A stretch of DNA of 64,000 bases from Stercorarius parasiticus (Eukaryota; Chordata; Aves; Charadriiformes; Stercorariidae), in NCBI GenBank assembly GCA_013396915.1, contig VWZL01001979.1, positions 1,189,616 to 1,253,615 on the forward strand, written 5' to 3'. This document shows, piece by piece, positions 1 to 12,890 of this stretch (position 1 is the stretch's first letter; the number at the start of each line of letters is the position of its first letter). The notes under the pieces are model-generated. The model was given only the letters and a program-made list of their open reading frames with translations. It was not told the DNA's origin and did not search any database. Position numbers and translations under genes: made by a program.

Positions 1-3000
1 TCAACTTGAAAAGCTGTATCGTGTTCTTTCTTAGTCTTGCTTCAATCAAGCCAGTTTTACACACCCCTGAGGGAGGTGCAGTGGGTTCAAACTTTTGTAT
101 GACGAGGGCTGCCGAGGGTTAGGGGCTTCAGCTACTAGGCTTATATGAAAAGGGTCATCATCAAACTATCTCCTTTGTAGTGATCAGGAATGACAGTGCT
201 GGTATTGAATCAGTCTGAATAAATTAGGCATAATATAAGCATAGTAAATAAGTGGGGCTTTTCTGGAACATGACATCACTCTTCTGTTCTCTGAATTGTG
301 ACAGAATGTGGTAACACTGAGTATCTCAAATTTCTACAAATTCACAAGAACGTATGTTTAAAACCTGATGAATTGAGGTCAAAATGGTAATGCTAAATAA
401 TTTAATGTTTCTTGAGAATAATAATTCTGAATCATTCCCTGAAAGTTAACCACTGACTTACACTGGGATTTAGGTGGATTTCAGATGGTCTGAATTTCAT
501 TAATGCACACATTACATTTAAAAGTTGACTTTCTAATTTGTATCTGATGATATGTTGGAGACAAAGGTTTGTTTTGGTTTGGTTTGGTTTGGTTTGCTCT
601 TTTCAACACACAGATGCAATAGCACAGCAATGTCATTTATACTCAATCTACTTTATTTTAATAAACCTGTCACTGTGTATATACCTTACAGAGATTAGTC
701 ACTACGTAGTCAGTGTATGAAAAATTGCAATATTATGAAAACTCACCTTCCATAATTTGTTGTTATTCTTTCATCAAATTGCTTATTAAAGACTGATCTC
801 TATTCTGCCCTGCTGCTGATCATGATGTTCAGTGCAAAATTTGTATTTTTATTGCAGTTATAGAATACCGCTTTTATTAAAGCTTCTACTAATAAGTTTT
901 TGCTGCAAAATTTGTACCTTTTTTCTAGAAAACTGTTCATAGTTCAAAAAAGTATAAACCTTTTTTTGCACTAACAAAACCATCCACTTGATAATAGATC
1001 TTACTGATTCAGTGCTGTATAGTGGCAGTATTCATCTCGCAGCTAAACAACGCTCTGCTTTGGTGAAGATCCTCTACCCAATAAAGTTGAACTTGCTAGT
1101 ATAAAATGAACTTTTTATGAGCAAAAGGTGAGTGAGTGGTCTTTGAACAAAAAATAATGTTATTACAAAAATAAAAGTATGTTAACAAACATTACAAACC
1201 TTTATGCTGAAAATTAGAGATTCTAATCACCTAAGTAACAGGATCGTGGAACAACCTTCAAATAGGTATTAAAGGGCAATGATGTTTTCTAGAGGCAAGG
1301 AGATTTCAAGTTGTGAAGCCCTTCTAATGTTTTATTACCATGTTTCAGGGTGCTTAAACATGTTTTTCTCTTTAATGTTTACTTCTACTATATAGTTTTG
1401 CAGAACAAAATTATATTTAGGGATATTATAGTCGTTTAGTCCTGGAGATAATAATTACATTTTCATTGTTTAATGAAATGCCTTTTCTATATACCATAGA
1501 AGACAAATAGTAATTGAAAAATACAGAATAAACATTAAAAATTTATGTATACATCTTCTAAAATAAATTGTAAGTCCAATAAATATGTGCTAAATATTAG
1601 TATTGTACATCTAAAGTAACCCCTTTTCCTTCCCAAATATAATATCATAAATGGATATCATGAAGGCTTTTCTATGACATCCTTAGATATGTAAATAAGA
1701 TCTTAGATATTATTTTATTTTTTTAAATGGAAGATAATATTTGCATAATTCTCGAAAGTAAGCAATAATTTCTATTCAAAAGGCCTGGAGTCTTTCAGGA
1801 TGTTTTGTTGAAGAAATTAGCATTACCAATCACAAATGTTTATTTCTCCTTGTAAAATAAATGTTTTACAAAAAAATTATCTTCTCAAACGAAGTTTAGT
1901 TGACTTTATTTTTGACAATATACTATAAAACTCTCCAGCCTAATTTGTCACTTAAATTTCTACCTTTACATTCAGTGTAAAAAAGCAGGACTTCTTCAAT
2001 AAGATTCATCCTGTCTTAAAGTAAATGCCTATACATTTCACACCTTAAAAGTATCTGTTTTTCTCCATTCACCATTAAATGGTCCTAGTGTGATCAGCTC
2101 AGATATAAATGTCTAAACTGAAGGCATCCAGAATGTGTCTATCGTATCAAAGTATTAACTAAATTAATGTGCCCATCTGGGATAGAAGCCTTAGCTATCA
2201 TTATACCCTACAGGAATTTAGCCAATGCAAACAATAATGTTTAGGGTGAGAATCATCTCACCCAGAGTAGGTTTTTATTTAATATGAGACTAGCTGTTCT
2301 TTGGACTCCAATTTCTGTACTGATCAGAACTTCATTGACTACTAGGAGCCAAAGACAGTTAGCTTAAATATGAACACCAACATTGTAAATAACAAGAATG
2401 ATGTGAGTTAAATCCCACAAGTAAACTTTGATGACCGTTTCCCTTTTTGTCCACCTAAAATTCTCAGCATGTAAATTAATCCTTACTCCTCAAATCCATT
2501 CAAAACTCTGGGTTTCCCGAGGTTCCTGCTTTGACTCAGTCATGGCTTTTTTAGCATTCACTTACTCCCTGCTTCCCATCATATCAAATGGTTCCACTTT
2601 CTTTCAAATATGTAGTCTATTCACATTCCACCCACCATCTTTCATTTAGTGTGAATACGTTAGCTAATAAATCTATTTATTAATGATACTATACTCTATA
2701 CTCCACTTGTTTTTATACAGGTTGTTCTCTCCTTTCTTGCACATTGCCTTACGTACTTGAGAAGATAAAAACTTCCAATAAAAACTAGGAATGTAGTATC
2801 AATTTCTTCCCCTTAAAATGTCTCTTTAAAACTGTTTAGTGAATTTAAGCAGGCCACCCCCAAACTAAGAAGTTAGAAACAATTTGGCTGCTGATGTGCT
2901 GACACTGGAGTCTGTCACAAGTCATTGCTTCTTTGTACTCCTTTATTTGCTTCTATCAGTTCTTTGTTGCTGTAAACTGCAAAATCCATAAGACAGCCAC

Positions 3001-6000
3001 CATATTTCTGCTGAATGTTTATATGGCAATAAGAAAAAGAATTAAGCTCTTGTGTACAAATACACATAATGATCATTGTAATCATCAACAATATATAAAT
3101 TAAAATCTGATTCATTTCAGTGACACAGGATCTTGTTCCTACACTGCAGAAGGTGAAACACAAAAACTTAGTTATTGAGTCTGAGACTGAAATCAATTGG
3201 AGCTGAAGGGCCTTAGCCCCTTTGCTTTCAACACCCCTAAGCCCTGAAGACCAAATTAGTAATTCTTGAAAGGATTTTTATTTTGTCTTCAATAAATTTT
3301 CTTCTGCTTTGATGTCTGCTTGTAACTACATTTGCCAGAATGTTAGTTTTAAGCAATGCCATTTCTCAGAACAAATAATATGAAGATGTTTCCTATTACC
3401 TTTGAAATAAGGCTTCACAGACATTGGTATTCAACTAAGGTTTGTAATCCAAAATCAATTGTGGCACAATCAACACTTCTAACAACAAAGCCTTTGTTTG
3501 GCAAAAGATCTGGGCTTTAAAGAAAGCAGGGGGATTCATTAGAATGTCAATTTTTTATGTGAATACCAATGGCAGTATTAAATCAAGGTGGTGCAGTTTC
3601 AGAAAGCATTTCAAAGCTTTAAAAATAATTCTCTGCTATGTGGTTTTCAGCAACTTACTATTACAAAGACATACTGTCATACAAGCATTGCCTAGCCATA
3701 CCTCTGAGTTTCATGTACATAGATTTCCCCTCTCTTAGAAGTGGAGGCTAAGTACTGTCCAAATCAGTACTTATTGCATTGCACTCTGTAAAGATTTCCT
3801 TACTGTTATGCATTTAGGGTATTTTTGAAAATTACAGACAGTCAGGATGAAATTAAGCCATGCCTTACAGACTTACCATGCCACAAATTCCTCTCTTTGA
3901 CTCAATTCTATATCATTTATGACTGTAACACTTTTACTTTTTTGGGTGAAAAGACAGGGATAGGGCAAGTTATTTGCAGTGGTCTGTGAGGAACTATTCA
4001 GGCAGAGACAATCTGGAATGAACAGCCAAAAATAAAACACAGATCCCCTGTAATATTGCTCCTATCTTCATATACGANTTAGTGCTGTGGTTTCAGTCTG
4101 AGTAGCTCTCTAACATGGAATATAATAACTATAATAACAGTAAAATTCTTACCTAATGACTAAGTCAGGCCTGAAATTTTTCTCTAGGAAACATTTTGTG
4201 ATAGTAAATAGATATGAAGTTAAATGTATGAAATGCTCAAATTAGGAATGCCTCTGTTTTTAAAAGTAAAATATCAGAAAAAAACCAATTTGCTTCCAGA
4301 AATGATAGCATTTTGTCCCAAAACTAAAATGCTCTTGCCATGTTTCAGGAAAGAAGAAATTACAACTTGATTTTTAGGAATTATCTCCTGTGGCCTGGAC
4401 TTTTTGCTATGTGGAAGCACCCTCAAAATGAATTTCAGGTATACCATGTCCCCCTACCAAGTCCATCCAGAAGGCTCGATCAGTACAGGATGAAAATACA
4501 GGTCTTCAAACACAACTTTGATTAAATGTGGTAATGGCTTTTGGTAGTTTTAAATATTTTATTCCTTTATTTCAGTAATTAATATTTTCAAAAACAACAA
4601 CAAAGAAAGATGTTTCTCCTGTAAGAATTAAAATAATTAAATACTAGCAAGTTTTGTTTGGTGAACTAGTAAGTCTAAATTATGGAAAAAAATAGATGAT
4701 AGCTATATTTTTGGTCAGTTGCCCAAATCAGAAATATATAACACTTTCCTAAAATATATTTGATATATGCCACACTTATACCACATATCAGGGAAAGCTG
4801 AAACAGGAAAAATACTTTCTGAGAGAGAGACAGCTTTGCCTGCTTTACAGTTGGTTCATGTCAAGCTTTCTGTCCTTCGATGTATTACACTACACATCCC
4901 TTCCCAGTGCTACAGTGGATTACATTTCACCTGTGGAGGTAAGAATTGTCAGTGGGATTCTAAAGAGAGTGATCACTGACTTGTGTTGTTCTTTTGTGCT
5001 TAATATTCTTTGAACAAATCTGGTAAATAGCTGGTAACCAACTGTCTACAACAATCATACTACAAAGATATGGGAAACGGAAAACTATGTTACTTAGTCT
5101 ACGGCACTCTGATTTTGGCTTTTTGCTTTCTTCTCTCTGCCCCTTCCTCTTATTTTCTTCATGCATATGTGACTATTTTCATAGTAGAAGACTTAGTTAG
5201 ATATGGCAATGGTGATACGAGTAAAGTGCTGACCTCTGACAGGTACAAGGGGGTACAGTGTGTGTTGCTTTGTTGCCAAAAAGCTTTGGCACACCTTGAG
5301 GACAGTTAATGACCCCATTTCCTTTCCTGTCAAGCAAACTCAGATGAGAAGAACATACATATTTTTCTGCACCTTTTCTCATTGATGACTAAATCTTTGG
5401 CCACACAGTAGTGGTAAGAATATAAAGAAATATAGCAAGATTCAAACACATAAAATGTGATGCCAAGAACTCACAATTCTGCTTGTCATCACATGAACTG
5501 TCTCACAGTTCCAGGAAAGTTTAACATATGTAAAGATGCCTTTTTGCATCAGTCATGCACTTACATTGACATATAGTTGAAATTGGACCAGAAACATTTC
5601 TGTCCTGAAAAGAAATAACACCATCAAGCAATTTAACTTTAAATGAGAATGAAAAATTTCACAGGAAACAAGATTTTTAAAAAATCAAAAACTTTTGATT
5701 AAATAATGTCAAAATGTTTATCAATGTGATTAATTTTTTTTTATAACAGATGACTGTATTTAAAATATAAATTCATAGTAACTAATATAAATAGAATTAA
5801 ACTAAATGCTACAAGGTTTTAAAATAAAAGAAGCCAAAGCTAAAACCAAAGAAATATTCTTTATTTACATTTAAGATGACTGAAATTAAGTTTGAAAAAC
5901 AGCACGTGCTTCTGAGAGATTTCGTTTTAAAATGAAACTATGCTTACTGAAGAAAAATTGTTCTTTTTTTTTCCTACCAGTTTTGTATGTATTGTCTTGG

Positions 6001-9000
6001 TTATTTTGCTGTATGCACCAAGACATCGGATACACCTAAAGCTTCTGAAGGACAGGACAATTTCAACATGCAAAAATCTAATGTCAGAGAATAACTCCAT
6101 GAGGAAATTGTTCTGAATGTGCTCCTACCCTGAGGAGAAACAGTTGTTATATGCAACAGCAGCGTCAGAAGCAAAAAGAGAAGAAAAGGAGAGAAAGCAG
6201 AAGATGACAATAGCCCACAGGGTTACTTGAAGCAGACAGATGCAAGAATAGCACTCACAGGACTACTTGTTTGCTCTGAGTAAATTATTTACAGACATTG
6301 AAGACAATTGTAGTTCCTAAAGCAGAACATTTTGATTTTTCTGTAAAACAGGGACAGAGGGAAGAGAAAGCGAACTTTCTAATGTTACTATTTAAAAGCA
6401 GAGCATCTGAGAGTTGTATAGGCTAGTTTTGACAACAAAAGAAGTAAAAATTCTGGTTCATCAGTTTGTAGTTTCTTAATATAAAGAGCAGTTTATGGCA
6501 TTAGTTAAGACAGGAAAAAACCCACAGTGGACTTACTTTTAGCTTCAGCAAAAATCTGTCACCTGTTTTCTGGAGTTTGAAGGTCATTAATGATTGCTCT
6601 AACACTTCTTACTAAAAGCAATGAAAAACAGAGATGGTGTGGATGTTCACCGAGTTTTGGTGGATTGTTGGAACTATTGAGTTATTTCCTCAAGTGGGAT
6701 CTTTTTATTTCTCAACATGTAGCTATGAAACCAGAGACAAGAAACCAGACAAAGCTCAAGGTCCGTCTCCCAAAGGGAGCAGTCTAAGTAGTTTAGCTGC
6801 CCATTTATAGTTATTTCCTTAAATTTCCTGATATTTATTTTTTTTAAAATTGACACTTTTTTGGCCTTGAAATATGGATGTCAAACGATTGTAATTAAGC
6901 TCCTCCCCAGCTACTCAGTGTATTGGTTAGGTGGGCCTTTCTTTTTTGTTGTAAAGAATTACCAAAACTTGATAAAACCAGCCACTCTTTTCTATAAACT
7001 AACCATTAAAAGATATTGATCTGACTAATATTTGGCTTTGCTAGCAATACATCACATTTATAGCACTTTTCTATTACATTTAATGAAGCTTTAAGATCCC
7101 AAAATCATAGCATAGATTTTGCTGCCAATAACATTTTTATGTAATCCTATTTATTACTGTATCAATTAACATATTTTTTCTTGTACCAGAGATGTCTGTC
7201 TCCCTTTGATTAGCTATTTTAGTAAATTAAGTCTATAAGGAAAAAATCTCTCAGGTTACATAAAATTTCTGCTCATTAAGTTAGTATTTTTGTTTGTTTT
7301 CCTCTGTTTTACTGTAGTACAGATGTTTATGAAAGTAGCTGGCATATTAATGTTAACATTAGTCACTAGAGTAAGAAAAGATAATTATGGAAATTATATT
7401 CCAGCACCCGCTCTCACCTCCTCCCAAAAGGCATGTCTGGTCTGAAAACACGGCCACAATACGTAAAGCAGAATTTATATTTGTGTTGTCTGTGCGTATT
7501 CACTTTGTATTTGAAGAAACATGATTACAAACTTCCCCTTCACTTCGCAAAGCATTAACAATGTTTGATTTTGTGTGTGCTTGTTAAGTGGAATGTCATC
7601 AAGGAGTGAGGTGCTAACTTCTCATTTGCTATGTGATTAAAACAGAAAATACAATTTGCTATTGCTCTTACAATGTAAAGTAGTGTTTGGCTATTTTCTG
7701 AAGTCTAACATATAAGATATAGCCCCCTTCTACAAATCATTAGACCAGTCACAGGGTTACGTGGTAGGCAGAATTACTATTGCAGCAAATCTGAATTCTG
7801 CATGCTTAGAATTGTATATTCCCTTTATGTAGCATCTCCGTATAATTTTGCATCAAAGTTTTTAAAAAATTATCAGTCTATAAGAATAATTAATACTCTG
7901 TCCTATGCTTTGCCTTGATTGCTTAACTGGTGCTCCGTTTTTAATCTATGAGGTCATTTCTGTTCACAAGTGGACTTTTGCCTTATCTCTAAATTAGAGT
8001 GCCCATGTTATATAGTATATTGATTTTAAAGAAGACATGCATATTATGTATATTTATAATGCCAAATGAAAATATACGTTTACTGTATTGGTAGGAATTA
8101 ATTTTTTTTTTTAATTTAAGAAATAATAGTCTTTCATAAAGGTTGCAGGAAATTTTATCATACATCATTTAAAAAAGTGACTATTTTGTACACACTCCCT
8201 GGTTAACAGGACAGTTCTCTATTTTTTTATTATTTTTGTTTGCAAAATTAATCCAAAATACCATCTTAGTCCAGGCTTTCTCTTCTTCACCGTGTTTCCT
8301 AGGGAGTCAGTTGTAATTTTTTGATAGATAAACCAGTTTCTTCTTTCAGCCTTAAACATTCTTTTCTGGGCTTCTCGAGGGTTTGCCAGGCTGCAGTATT
8401 GCTTCAGCCCCAGTCCCTTCCCTCACTGCCCTGCTCCAGCATGTCCTCTGCACTCAAAGCTGCAGGCAGAGTACCACTTGAAAACATCTGTATTAACACT
8501 ATTAAATGTACTACTAAATCCTACAAAGCACATTTTGAAGTCCAGGAGACTTTGGCCCTGAGTAATCTTCTGACACCTAGTGGGGAGGATGATAGAATAA
8601 AGATATACAAGAGTCACAGCTCATTTATTGCATAGGTCATAAAAACGCATAGATTTAATGATTAGTGGACTAATGACTTATTTGGACTACTGAGGCACAT
8701 TCAGAGAATCATGAAGGAAAGTCAATTATAACTATAAATATAATAGAACAGGGTTATAACAGATTCAATTATAATAGGACAGGATTTAGCTTTAAAACTG
8801 TGTGGTGATAAGTGTTCAGACACTGGGAAAGAAGCTGGGCCATTTACTCTGCTGGACTTTAGAATATTCACTTTAAAAAGTTGACTCTCACTTTCACTGA
8901 TACATTACAAGACAGTAAGAAAATCCCATTTCTTGTCGAGACGACACATTTGATATCAGGTATGATTCAGCTGCCTAAAAAATACTTATTGTAATTTGCC

Positions 9001-9640
9001 CTGTCCCTCAGTCTCATAGTTATCCTGATAGTTATGACAGAACTGAAAAGAGAAGTGTGTCCTTCTGGACTAGTAACTCAGAACCAGGAGGGATACCCCA
9101 GGGCATCTCAACTATCCCTACACGCCTATCAAATCAGACTGATCTGTGCTGATAGAACACATCAATGTGGATGCTTAACTTTTTTTAATGTTTGCTAGTT
9201 TCAAAAATCCTGGTAAACTCCTGAGGCTGTTAAGTTAATGGCAATTTTGCAATTTTAATACCTGATGTAAACCCCACTGTTCTGAATAGTTTATTGAGAA
9301 GTGCTAGCTATTTGTGATAGACTGCACAAAGTTACTATGGTACAGAGGTATGAATAAAAGAGAAAAATCGCTAGGTACAATGAGGAACTCTGTGCTAACC
9401 TTTATCACTCAGAAATGAGAACCTGAAGAAGGGAAGACAATTCATGAAGATGTCAACTAACTGTTTAGCAACAATCAAAAAAGCAAAGCAAATATTGAGG
9501 TAGTAGCAGAAACAAATAAATCAGTAAGAGAACAAAACAAAAAGCATTGTCGTTCCTCTCTAGAAATCCATAGTTTTCCCACCTCTAAATATGTTGTGCA
9601 GTAGGGTTTTCTCCACCTCAGGAAGGATACAGTTGAAATG
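1..9640. other. AT-rich non-coding DNA, no gene recognised
   Basis: AT-rich sequence with long A and T runs and no recognisable coding exon. The open frames here are short (up to 104 codons at 8321-8635) and have no family resemblance that I can see. A single N stands at 4078; unlike the other two Ns, its flanks show no duplication or broken repeat. A GC-richer patch at 8340-8480 was not recognised. The stretch 7500-7690 is free of obvious repeats and of mixed composition, so it could be conserved non-coding sequence, but that is only an impression. Confidence 0.6.
567..596 (+). repeat. (GGTTT)n microsatellite
   Basis: Four perfect GGTTT units (576-595), preceded by an imperfect unit. A simple pentanucleotide repeat; nothing suggests a function. 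Confidence 0.9.
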
Positions 9641-9910
9641 CAAAAGTTTCAGCAAAGTTGACAAGCATGATGAAAGGCATATAATGGATTTAGATTAAGG
9701 AATGTCTAAGTAACCTAAGACAGTTTGGTCTAGAAAAGAAGAGTGATAGGAAATAACAATAACAAAAAGAATATCAGGAGTGCTGTGGGGAGATTATAGA
9801 GACAATTGTTTTCTGTTTTTTCCAGTATGAATACTAACAGACAACAAAAAAGTGGGTGAGAGAGGTTAAAAAAGGAAGTTCTTCATATCACTTGAAATTA
9901 AACTGTGACG
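9640..9910 (+). mobile_element. possible ancient CR1/L3-like LINE fragment, sense
   Basis: The stretch keeps the word order of the ORF2 C-terminal region of old amniote CR1/L3 elements. A 'gaaaggcatataatgg' block is followed by 'tttggtctagaaaagaagagtg', which matches the segment normally encoding 'LFSLEKRR', and then by decayed sequence ending before a 'cttgaaattaaac' block. Many indels break every frame. Confidence is modest because the match rests on remembered consensus order only. Confidence 0.35.
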
Positions 9911-10379
9911 CTCCGTGCCTCTGAAAAACAAGTTTTAATTGCTTAGATAGGCTAAAGGGAGATTACCAGAGTCCATGCAAATTCACTTCAGTTATAAAAT
10001 GCATACCTATAACCTGTAGTGCAGAATGTCTTTGAGCTCTTGAGCTTTAATTGGTTGGATGCTGCCAGAGGATGCTGGACAGTACCATATATGCATCTTC
10101 GGTTATTAAACTCTCTTTTAAATGTCTTTTTGTGGTGACCATTTTTTAAAGGTTTTTTTTTCCCCATTAAGGGTTTTGGACCAAATGAGCACTAGTCTAT
10201 TCATGACAAAACCCCTGCTCTCTTTTCCCCCAAAACAAACAGGGTTAGAGAGAGGAGAGAATACAGATAGGACGTAGTAATTGCAGGGACAGTGAAGCGT
10301 GAAAAAAAGAATATATGTCCAAAAGACTAGAAATACGTGTCAGGACCCACAATACACTACTAGACCTTACGGGCCCTGA

Positions 10380-10384
10380 CCAGT
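10380..10384. repeat. target-site duplication, left copy (CCAGT)
   Basis: The five bases CCAGT directly precede the TG that opens the LTR at 10385. They recur directly after the closing CA, at 11394-11398. A 5-bp duplication is typical of several avian ERV groups and fixes the LTR boundaries. Confidence 0.8.
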
Positions 10385-10536
10385 TGTCCTGTTTTGGGGT
10401 GAAACAGAGACAACTTTCTGTTCAGTGAGAGAGGCTCTTGCTCACGCTTGCTGTTGTGGCAACCAGGGTCAGCTGACTTGGGTGTTTACCCTGTCAAAAG
10501 GTTGCCCCTGTGGACAGGTCAGGTGACCCAAACTGA

Positions 10537-10579
10537 CCAATCGGGTGTTCCATCCTCATCTGCCTGCTCAGTATAAAAG
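10537..10579 (+). promoter_or_regulatory. LTR promoter: CCAAT and TATA boxes
   Basis: CCAAT at 10537-10541 and TATAAAAG at 10572-10579 lie about 30 bp apart in the U3 part of the solo LTR. Transcription would be expected to start near 10600, just before the 14-bp tandem array. Whether the promoter still works is unknown. Confidence 0.6.
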
Positions 10580-10602
10580 CTGAGGGATCAAAGGGATCAG
10601 GT

Positions 10603-10656
10603 GGTTCTTCTTCAAGGGTTCTTCTTCAAGGGTTCTTCTTCAAGGGTTCTTCTTCT
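10603..10656 (+). repeat. 14-bp tandem repeat in the LTR
   Basis: Three perfect copies of GGTTCTTCTTCAAG and a partial fourth sit directly downstream of the TATA box, where the LTR transcript would begin. The array keeps a reading frame open but encodes only a low-complexity peptide. Confidence 0.85.
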
Positions 10657-10665
10657 TTGGATCTT

Positions 10666-11288
10666 TTCTAGTGGCCTTTTCTTCAATAGACTGCTTCTTC
10701 AGTGGCTCATGTCTGAGGAGAACCTGTCATCTCATCTGCCTTTTGATCCTGGTCAGTGTGTTCCAGTTCCCATTTGTCACTGAGTCCAGTCTGGAACTTT
10801 CCCAGTGCCTGACAGTGATATCTCCCTGGGAGCTTGATATTGTTTTGTGTATACTTGTATAAATTGTATATATTTCATTATTTCCCTTTTTATTTTTTTA
10901 TCATTTTTTATTCCTTTATCTTTTATATATAATTTTTATTTTTTTATTATCCTTTTTCATTAAAGTAGTTTAGTTTNTTCTAGTGGCCTTTTCTTCAATA
11001 GACTGCTTCTTCAGTGGCTCATGTCTGAGGAGAACCTGTCATCTCATCTGCCTTTTGATCCTGGTCAGTGTGTTCCAGTTCCCATTTGTCACTGAGTCCA
11101 GTCTGGAACTTTCCCAGTGCCTGACAGTGATATCTCCCTGGGAGCTTGATATTGTTTTGTGTATACTTGTATAAATTGTATATATTTCATTATTTCCCTT
11201 TTTATTTTTTTATCATTTTTTATTCCTTTATCTTTTATATATAATTTTTATTTTTTTATTATCCTTTTTCATTAAAGTAGTTTAGTTT
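10666..11288 (+). repeat. 311-bp exact direct duplication around an N
   Basis: Bases 10666-10976 recur as 10978-11288 at an offset of 312 without any difference that I can see. Both copies encode the same 63-codon open frame. The lone N at 10977 separates them. An old LTR would have accumulated differences between two copies, so an unmerged contig overlap is more likely than a real duplication. Confidence 0.85.
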
Positions 11289-11398
11289 TTTTCTAAACTC
11301 ATAAGTCTCTTTATCTTTCTTCTTCCTTTCCTTGGAACAAGAGTTGGGGGAGAGCATCTGTTGTCTTGTCATTGGCCCACCCAAACCATGACACCAGT

Positions 11399-12890
11399 CT
11401 CACCCACGGCATCCCCAGGTTGCGTCTGGCCCTGGATCCCTACCCCAGGGCTCATCCTGATGCCACCTGTGGGCTGACTGCGTGGCCTTGGCCTATCCTG
11501 CCCCCAGGGAGGTACCCAATGCCCAGGGCCAGTGACCCCCAGATACTCCTGGCTGGGGAAGTGGGACAGGCATGGATACCAGGCCCTGATGGTTCCCCAG
11601 GGGTCCTCTGGTCCCAGGCCCTGACCCCAGGGAGCCACCAGGGAGGACAGAAGTCTGTGGAGAGAAGTGCAGCAAGAACCTCATCTGGAGGGCTGAGGAG
11701 AGGTATTGGGGCCTGGCCCGTGTACTGCAAATGTGCTCTAGGTCTTATTTTCATTGCAGAAATCCCCCTCTGAAATGGGGGTGCTTGTGGACCATGCTGA
11801 GAACTGAGCTGTGCTCACACCTCCTGTATCATCTTGCAGGATCAGAAACTGAGTGATAGCACAAACTGGCCCAGTAGACTCCGCGTCCTCTTCTGGTGAT
11901 GACACACATGGCAAGGAAGCACAGCCTATAAGGAGAAATCACATAGTGACATTTCTGAAAGAAACATTCCTGGGCCTCAGGGAGGACGTGCTGCCTACAG
12001 GAATGGTGTGCCAGGGGGTTGCAAACAGCAACCTGAGTGCTTCAGAGCCTGGGCTTGGGGTTGAACAGTGGGCACATGCTCAAGATAGAAAGTGACTGTG
12101 GTATGCAAGGTGACCCTTCTATCCAGGAAAGGTAGGGAACACCTTGGGAGGGCCATGGTGTACAGTAAACGAGGTAGGTGAGATCAAGTCTCCATGGTGT
12201 CCTCGAGGATCATCCTCCTGCACACGTGTGAGGCTTCCACAAAAGAAGGTGGGGGCTGTGCAGCAGAGACTCTGCTAGTAAATTGTCCCCTGTGGCCACC
12301 GCAAATAGCTTGCAGGTCCTGAGGAAGCCCTTGTAAAAGTTGGTCAGCTGAGAGTCATTGTGGGAAGAACTTCTCAAGTTAATGATAAAGAGCTGCCAGT
12401 TGTCCTGAAGTCTTAGCCTGCTCCAGGCTGGACTTCATCCACAGAACAGGAGTCTCCAAGGACCCCATAGCAGAAAGTGTGGGTGTGGTGGCGTGTTCCA
12501 TCTTCAAGGAAAAGCTCTTGCTGTGTGAGATGGTGAAAAGTTACAATCTGGGAGTTTTTGAGTGTCAGAATAGGTATCAGTGGTGTCAGGGCACTGTAAA
12601 ATGTGGCAGTAGAGGTGTCAGAGCAGTAAGGATTGCAGCAGTGATGTTTTAAGTGCTGTAGTACAATGAGTGAACCTCTTTTCCCTTGCCCTAGCACAGA
12701 GGGAAGCAGTTGGAGAGGAGAGGTTGTGCAAGAAGCGTGGGAAGGGAAGATCCTAGGCAGACAGGGTGGAGCACTGAGAAGAGGCAGGAAGTGGGAAAGG
12801 CCAGCTCTCCTCCTCCTGGTTACTACTGCTGCAGAGCAGTGCTAGGGATGGATGGACCTTAGCATGACCCAGCAGAGATCCTGGGGTTTT
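11399..12890. other. GC-rich island of unknown origin
   Basis: After the LTR the sequence becomes clearly richer in G and C than its surroundings until about 12890. The first 300 bases are full of CCCAGG/CCCTGG-like words and look like a decayed minisatellite. They keep frames open on both strands (for example 11366-11773 plus), but these have repeat-driven composition. Further on, 12213-12434 on the minus strand is free of stops for 74 codons with a protein-like mix of residues but no recognised family. The island could be a decayed gene or retrocopy, or an unrecognised repeat. The solo LTR inserted at its left edge. Confidence 0.4.

Larger units (their letters stand above)
10385..11393 (+). 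mobile_element. solo LTR of an avian endogenous retrovirus
   Basis: The element opens with TGTCCTG, closes with CCATGACA (TG...CA ends) and is flanked by a perfect CCAGT duplication, so it is a solo LTR with no internal viral genes. In order it holds a CCAAT box (10537-10541), a TATA box (10572-10579), a 14-bp tandem array, a T-rich tract and ATTAAA signals near 10959 and 11271. That order puts the LTR on the plus strand. The apparent length is inflated by a 311-bp exact duplication on either side of an N at 10977; without it the LTR would be about 0.7 kb. The family looks like the common avian LTRs with the 'gacccaaactgaccaa' block before the TATA box. I cannot give the exact family name. 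Confidence 0.85.

Noticed and set aside
6001..6210. Minus-strand frame starting with a signal-peptide-like stretch (FLLFLLLTLLL)
   Set aside because: The hydrophobic stretch comes from a pyrimidine-rich tract, and the rest has no family resemblance or splice context.
11366..11773. 135-codon open frame, the longest ATG frame after the CR1-derived ones
   Set aside because: It starts inside the solo LTR and crosses its end. It is rich in Pro and Gly because of CCC/GGG words, and both strands are open. No domain is visible.
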